Below, in pieces: positions 58,930 to 64,000 of a stretch of 64,000 nt of DNA. Position numbers and translations under genes: made by a program. This DNA is from Globodera rostochiensis. Taxonomy: Eukaryota; Nematoda; Chromadorea; Rhabditida; Heteroderidae. The DNA is taken from assembly GCA_018350325.1 (NCBI GenBank), contig JAEVLN010000028.1, forward strand, positions 434,001 to 498,000, given 5' to 3'. The notes beneath the pieces are model-generated. The model did no database searches. It was given only the letters and a program-made list of their open reading frames with translations, and was not told where the DNA came from. The first letter of the stretch is position 1, and each line of letters begins with the position of its first letter.

Positions 58930-61245
58930 TTAGTGATTTGCTTGCATTTCCTTTGATGTGATAAATAAATAAATAAATAAGTCGATGTGGATCCGATTCC
59001 ACTGCCGGCCCCAATCAAAATCAGTTGCCTCCTTTTCCCATTTGGCCCATTTCACTTCGTCTCGCTTAATCGGACAACGCACCAACAACAATTTGGCACT
59101 GCTGATGCTTCGCAACTCCAAGCGTTCGGCTGTCAAATTGTTCTCCAAATAAAATGGCTCAATTTCTTCAAAAGAGGAACGCGAAAAGTAGGCGATGAAA
59201 AGGCAAGTCTTCAACGATGAATTGGAAAACTCCTATAATTGATTAAATAATAAACAGAAATTCGCATGAATAAAAAAAACACACCGATTTAAGCGCTTGC
59301 ATTCCCTTCCATCGACCGGCATAAAAGAAAAATTTTGGACGTCCATCCCCGCAGGGATTGTTAAGCCAGTTGGCCAAATCTTTGGCAGAAGAAGCGGTGG
59401 AAGTGTCGTCATCGGTCGAGAATTCGGGCAACAGATCCATCGAATAGACGATCCGGAGTTTTGCGCAATCTTCGAGAACAGTCGAAGAAAATTGTCTCAA
59501 GCAATCGAGATCGCTTTCAAACAAATATAAGCCGTAGATGTTGTCGTTGATCAGAGGCCAAATCCGATGACAAATTGTTTCCCAACTGCGGCTTTCGTCA
59601 GCCTCAGTCCCAAAGCAAACATTGATGCCGTTGTACTCGAAAAGTCGGCGGAGGCGTTTGAAAAATTCGGTGACATTTCGGTCGAAGTAACTAAAGCTTA
59701 AAAATATTAAAATTTCAAAATCCATTACAACTATTAAGATTAAGCCAAATCACGGTATATCCTAAAATAAAGCCCCACCCCGATTTTTTTTTAGCAATAT
59801 TTGCAATTTTGTCGCAATTTCTTGGTAAAATTATCGATGTTGCACATTTTTTACAACATTTATTTTCCATCTCAATTTTCCAAATAAAAATGAATTTGGT
59901 ATGAAATAAACCTTTTATTATCTTTTTGATCAACATCATAATTTATGCTTGCTTGAATTAATTCTGTTATTCTTGCCATCCAGAGTCACCACCACACGGT
60001 TGTAGTTCGGATTGACCGGTAGGGGTCGGCTTAGGCCTAAGCCACCCTAGCTTGGGGTTTGTTATTTTTTAGGCTTTGGCCTAAGCCTAATAAACCCTAA
60101 GTCTCTACCTTCCATTCGGTTGGTGTTATTTAAAAAAAAGTCGTTTTTTCCTTATCATAAATGTTGAAATCATAGATTGGATGATGCCAAATGATAAATC
60201 TGATGTCATCTTCATGATCAGCTACCTCGATAACCCCGGAGTACTTTTTTTGACTTTTTATTTTAGATGATTTAGGTTCAAAAATTTTTTCCTTCTAAAC
60301 TCGAAATTTCGATAAATTATTCTAACTTTTTTAATCAAGTTCGAATGATCTTCTGCTTACAAAAAGATTGAATTTACTAATTTCATTTGACTTTGATTTG
60401 TAGGGGGCTTCAGAGTCTACAGCCCCGAAAGGGCCTAGAAATATTTTAATACGACTTCCTCATTCATTTTTTTAAAGGGGGGGGGGCTTTATTTTAGCAT
60501 ATGCGGTAATTAAAAATATTAAAATTTAATAAAGCAATTAATAATATAATTCAAAACAAAATCAATAAAAATATTCATATTAAATTAAACTAATTCTTAA
60601 AAATATTAAATTAAAGCAAGTCAAATTAAAATTAAACAAATTAATGAAAAATATTAAATTGAACTTAAAAATATTAAAATTAAAAATGAACAAAATCAAT
60701 TCACTTGCCGGAGTTGAATGCTTTTGAAACCAATCACATTGTCCGGAAACGATTCTTGTGGCAATGGAAAACGTTGAACGAGGTCAGTACCCTCGTATTT
60801 GATAATTTGTGCCCCGCTCCCGTTTTTGGCAAATGCGGGATAAATTTTCATTGCACCCAACGACCATTGCTTCGATTTGAAATGTGCGTCCACCAAAGCG
60901 TCAAATCGTAAACTGATCAATGCAAATTTCAATCCAAGAAAAATAGGTGCACAAAATTTGAAGACCTCGAAAAGAACGTCGTCACAAATAAAACTGAAAA
61001 TTTAAACTTTTTAAATATAAATAAATGGTCGAAAAGGAGACAACCAAGAAAATATTCGTTTTTTCCATTCAAATATTTGCCTTTAAATTTTTTTGGCCAA
61101 AGAATACTCAAAAATAAAAATCGACTTTTAATTTAAGGGGGGTAATTAAAAAAATCGATTTTTAAAGGGTATTTTGGAATTTCCCCCATAGGTTCAAAAT
61201 TCACATTGTTTTCAATTTTTTCGGCTTCGCTCGGATTGTCGACAT
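58930..61245 (-). CDS. F-box-family protein copy 2, C-terminus replaced by retrotransposon sequence
   Basis: Exons: probable leader near 61245, then 60709-60993, 59285-59690 and 58930-59232. Exon 60709-60993 has the F-box-like [20 protein letters not shown] and [16 protein letters not shown] and ends at a GC donor (60707-60708). It joins in phase to [17 protein letters not shown]. The next exon has [20 protein letters not shown]. The last has [18 protein letters not shown]-box proteins act as substrate adaptors in SCF ubiquitin ligases. After NRIHIDL the family tail is lost and the frame runs 15 codons into the LINE tail. The ATG at 61245 is followed by an apparent one-base deletion before DNPSEAEK, so the gene may be inactive. 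Confidence 0.6.
60025..60101. repeat. Telomere-like GCCTAA words in copy-2 F-box intron
   Basis: GGCTTAGGCCTAAGCC, then CACCCTAGCTTGGGGTTTG, then AGGCTTTGGCCTAAGCC. Relative of 37291-37376. Confidence 0.5.
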
Positions 61246-61406
61246 TTGTGTTTTGGCCTTGAATTCAATTGGCTAAAAAATAAAATAGAGTTCCACTTAT
61301 ATAAATGTAAAGCATGAGATTAGCATGTCAAGTGCCCACTGATATTGAAAAAGCATGTTCAGTTGGGTTAAAAAATAAAATGGCGATTTTTCAAAAAAGT
61401 GTCCCG

Positions 61407-61508
61407 TAGGGTTGCTCGGGACTCGAGACCTAATTACACGAAGCTTTAAATTGGGACGAGACCTGGAAAACTTGGGATTTCCTGGTTCGGGAATCCCGAG
61501 CAACCCTA
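61407..61508. mobile_element. Mini-element with 15-bp inverted ends
   Basis: Ends are TAGGGTTGCTCGGGA and TCCCGAGCAACCCTA, exact complements. The interior has GACTCGAGACC, GGGACGAGACCTGG and TTCGGGAATCCCG words. Flanks GTGTCCCG and TGTATTCA do not match, so no target duplication is seen. Confidence 0.65.
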
Positions 61509-62174
61509 TGTATTCATTGCATCGGCTTGTCATGTGTATATGTATCATTAAATAACGTATTTAGGATCATACGTTCGTAATTGTATTTTATTAAAGTATT
61601 AAAAATTTAAAAAAAAAACTAAAATTTTATAATAAAAAAGGAACTTTTTGAAAATCTTTTACTCTCCATTTACAATGAATGGCATCGATTTTCTATTCAC
61701 TGAATGTTCGCAAGGAACGAACTTTGCTCGCAACATGGAGACGCAAATGGCAAGTTTGACCATAGGCATTTCCGGTGGCATGCAGGGCACCCAAAAAAAA
61801 TATATTAATATATTTGAATTTTCTGCCCTCCGCTGGTGGTGACTGATGTAAATAGATTAACTTCATGGCAAAGAAAACAATTTTTAAAAATATTTTAGAT
61901 TTTAAAAAATTTTTAACTTTTTGCTTCAGCGAATTCACTTAACATTAAAAAATTTGCCAAATTCTCTTTAGGTCTCAAGCATAACTAGCAAGTAATTAAC
62001 CATCCGAAATTCCGGATCTCAAAAAGTCCGGAAAATCCAGGAAATTCTTGAATCTCAAAAATTTGTTTTTTTAATTTTTTGATCTTTTTTCGCCCTTCCG
62101 CGATGCATTTTTTTGGGTCATTTTTCTTGACAATTGCATCAAAAAAGCAAAATTTCCTTGGGGATGCCTTCCGG

Positions 62175-62290
62175 CCAGGGATGTGCTGCTCTGGTCGCCT
62201 TTTCAAAACCAGAAAATCAGAAATTCTGGTATCAAAAAAACCAGAATCAGAAATCTAGTCTGGTCGCTTTGTTCAAAAATGCCCAGTCGG
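62175..62290. mobile_element. Mini-element relic, CCAGAAATCAG words
   Basis: Starts CAGGGATGTGCTGCTCTGG. Words AAAACCAGAAAATCAGAAAT, CTGGTATCAAAAAAACCAG and AATCTAGTCTGGTCGC follow. The right end is uncertain. Confidence 0.45.
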
Positions 62291-62865
62291 TTGAACTGCT
62301 CGAACTTTATGGAGTGGCGAAAAAATTTTGAAAATGATTGTCATGGTTTAAAAACTGCTACATCTTTTCTTAGCATTTGTTTTTTTTTATCTTTTTTAAT
62401 CAATTTATAGTTGTTTTTAACGAAAATCGGTGAAATTTGTCCTTACAGTATACCGAGTTTGACCCCCTGGCTCAGTGCACAAAATGCACTGTTGTGTTGT
62501 ATAAATACAGTATGCCAAAAAATTTGAAACACCATTGCGCCATGGGTTCAAATTACTATTTTCAAAGCTATTGGAGCGTAAGTTAGTGCGTAGAATTCTA
62601 ATTTCGACTCCTTTGCTCAAAAATATTTTATTTATTTTATAATTGAAAATTAAGAAATTCTGAATTATTTTAGTATTGAAAAAATTTCTTCTTGAAAAAG
62701 CCCTGGTTGGTGAAATTCCTTTGTTGGGCAATTCGAACTGGAGCGATTTCTTATAAATGAGTGACAACAATATAAATACAAAATGATCCCGTCTGAAAGA
62801 ATGAGATTATTTATTGATAATTTTGAAATCAGGAAAAGGCTATCTCTCCCCTTCCAATTTCGCCT

Positions 62866-63595
62866 TTACTCGTCACCAATGTGCCTGTCTTCGAAGGCAA
62901 TGTTGACCCAATTCCATTGATGGCATTTCCAATCAATCGCCTCCTTTTCCCATTTGGCCCATTTCACTTCGTCTCGCTTAATCGGACAACGGACCAATAG
63001 CACTTTGTCTTTGTTAAGGTGTCGCAACTCCAATCGTTCACTCGTCAAATTGTTCTTCAGATCAAATGGCACAATCTCTTCCGAAGAGCGACCCCAAAAA
63101 TAGGCAATGAAATTGGCAGAAATGGACGAAGTCCTAAATGCCTAAAATTGCATAAAAAAGGAATTAAAATTAAATGTGTGTATAAAAAGCACCCTTTTGA
63201 ATCTCTTCATCCCTTTTAACGGGTACACGCATTTGAGCACATTCGGACGGCCATCCCCGCGGGGACTGTGCAACCATTTGGCCAATGCTTGGGCAGAAGA
63301 AGCGCCGGCACTGTCATCGGCCGGAAATTCGGGGAAACGCCCAAAGGCGTCGACAAATCGGAGATTTGTACAATTGCAAAGAACGGACGGATAGAATTGG
63401 CGCAGATGGTCAAAACAAGTTGGAGACAAATATAAGCCATAAATGTTGTCGTTGATCAGAGGCCAAATTCGATGACAAATCATTTCCCAACTGCGGCTTT
63501 GGTGATTTCTAGTCGAAATGTAAAGATTGATGCTGTTGGAGTCGAAAAGTCGGTGGAAGCGTTGGAGAAAGTCGATGACACTTCGGTCGATGTAA
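62866..63595 (-). CDS. F-box-family protein copy 3, C-terminal two exons, 5' part not found
   Basis: Exons 63193-63595 and 62866-63141. Family landmarks: [59 protein letters not shown] and [19 protein letters not shown], with the common tail FEDRHIGDE. The donor/acceptor pair joins in phase (KRFKR to AFRTSSIS). The F-box exon would lie beyond 63700, where only a TCTCGA array is seen, so it is either outside the window or missing. Confidence 0.65.
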
Positions 63596-63699
63596 CTAAA
63601 TTTAATAAAAACAATTAAAATTATTTAAGAAATTTTTGCACAATTTTCTTAACAAAGCGCCTCTAATTTAGGGTGGGGGGGGGGCTCTATTTACTAGAG

Positions 63700-64000
63700 C
63701 CCGGTCGAGACGAGATCTCGTCTCGAAATCTCGAAAAATCTCGACGAGATTCATGCTTCTAGTGCTCCCTTCTTACCCGTACAAAATTTGGTGGAGTTTC
63801 TGAGAATTTTGGAAAAAAAATAATATTTTAATCAAAAATCCGACTGTTCCGGCTCGAGATTTTTCGAGATCCGTAATTTTTCGAGAATCTCGTCTCGACA
63901 TCTCGTCTCGACTAAAATGAGCTTCACGAGATTTTTCGAGATCCGAGATTTTTTCGAGAATCTCGTCTCGAGTCTCGCTCGAAAGAAGCTCGAGATTCTC
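63700..64000. repeat. TCTCGA / CGAGATTTTTCGAGA word array, runs off the edge
   Basis: Begins AGAGCCCGGTCGAGACGAGA and then many spaced copies of TCTCGTCTCGA, CTCGAGATTTTTCGAGAT and CGAGAATCTCG in both orientations, with about 90 bases of unrelated spacer. It is the largest word array in the window and can form many hairpins. Confidence 0.75.

Larger units (their letters stand above)
55664..58980 (+). mobile_element. Non-LTR retrotransposon (APE-type, Jockey/CR1-like), degenerate
   Basis: It has the C-terminal part of an ORF1, an endonuclease, a reverse transcriptase and a 3' end with about five tandem TAAA units (58960-58980), as in poly-A-less LINE clades. The left border is where homology between F-box copies 1 and 2 stops (about 55663). 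The right border is where F-box copy 2 coding sequence starts (58981). ORF2 is broken by at least two frameshifts near 56700-56750, so this copy is not autonomous. Clade assignment comes from motif style only. Confidence 0.9.
61246..62865. other. Intergenic between F-box copies 2 and 3
   Basis: It holds the element 61407-61508, a TCCGGA-word patch at 61999-62050 and the relic 62175-62290. No gene I can support. Confidence 0.5.

Noticed and set aside
61648..61842. Plus-strand frame MKIFYSPFTMNGIDFLF
   Set aside because: Short, ends in a Lys/Tyr-rich AT tract; no support.
1..64000. CRISPR arrays, bacterial operons or a large horizontally acquired block
   Set aside because: The window is intron-rich nematode DNA throughout. 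The dispersed short repeats are not regularly spaced with unique spacers.

Overview
This is eukaryotic DNA from a nematode, most likely a plant-parasitic cyst nematode (Globodera/Heterodera group). Three things point there: many short exons with a high share of GC-AG introns; three copies of an F-box family I know as strongly expanded in cyst nematodes; and orthologues of C. elegans twitchin (UNC-22), an ephrin, and the choline transporter CHO-1. The genus is inference. Nearly every host gene lies on the minus strand. Exon edges were placed by eye from splice signals plus reading phase, so expect errors of a few bases in places.

Layout. (1) 1-18916: the 5' (N-terminal) part of twitchin, about 36 coding exons running off the left edge. 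It encodes Ig1-Ig2, a basic Ser/Pro linker, Ig3, a long disordered linker, Ig4-Ig9, then the start of the FN3/FN3/Ig array. One large intron carries an intact 206-codon ORF of unknown function. (2) 21313-30596: a seven-exon ephrin gene with a 4.9-kb first intron, a His-rich stretch after the receptor-binding domain and no visible GPI tail. (3) 33750-37924: two related genes for small predicted secreted proteins (123 and 138 aa). Both share a GC-donor intron, a short coiled coil and a Cys-containing seven-residue repeat, expanded to six units in the second copy. A 431-bp inverted-repeat element and a possible plus-strand gene lie between them. (4) 38875-43752: a complete 20-exon cho-1 gene (593 aa). 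(5) 45998-48852: a complete 10-exon neuropeptide receptor of the NPY/NPF-like class. (6) 48858-54765: gene-poor DNA with homopolymers and palindromes. (7) 54766-63595: three F-box-family copies. A degenerate non-LTR retrotransposon (plus strand) sits exactly where copy 1 loses its 5' exon and copy 2 loses its C-terminus.

Non-coding DNA is unusual. It is full of short elements with CAGGGATG-type or TAGGGTTGC-type ends. Each copy is filled with a different short repeated word (GGAATTCCG, CCGGAT, TCCCGG, TCTCGA and others). Two copies have 8-bp flanking duplications, one perfect and one with a single mismatch, as expected for hAT-type transposition. There are also many CCCC-N-GGGG palindromes, long G/C runs and several two-copy local duplications.

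Together the recognised genes cover body-wall muscle (twitchin), cell guidance (ephrin), cholinergic terminals (CHO-1) and peptide signalling (GPCR). The most novel candidates are the paired secreted heptad-repeat genes and the family of word-filled mini-elements.
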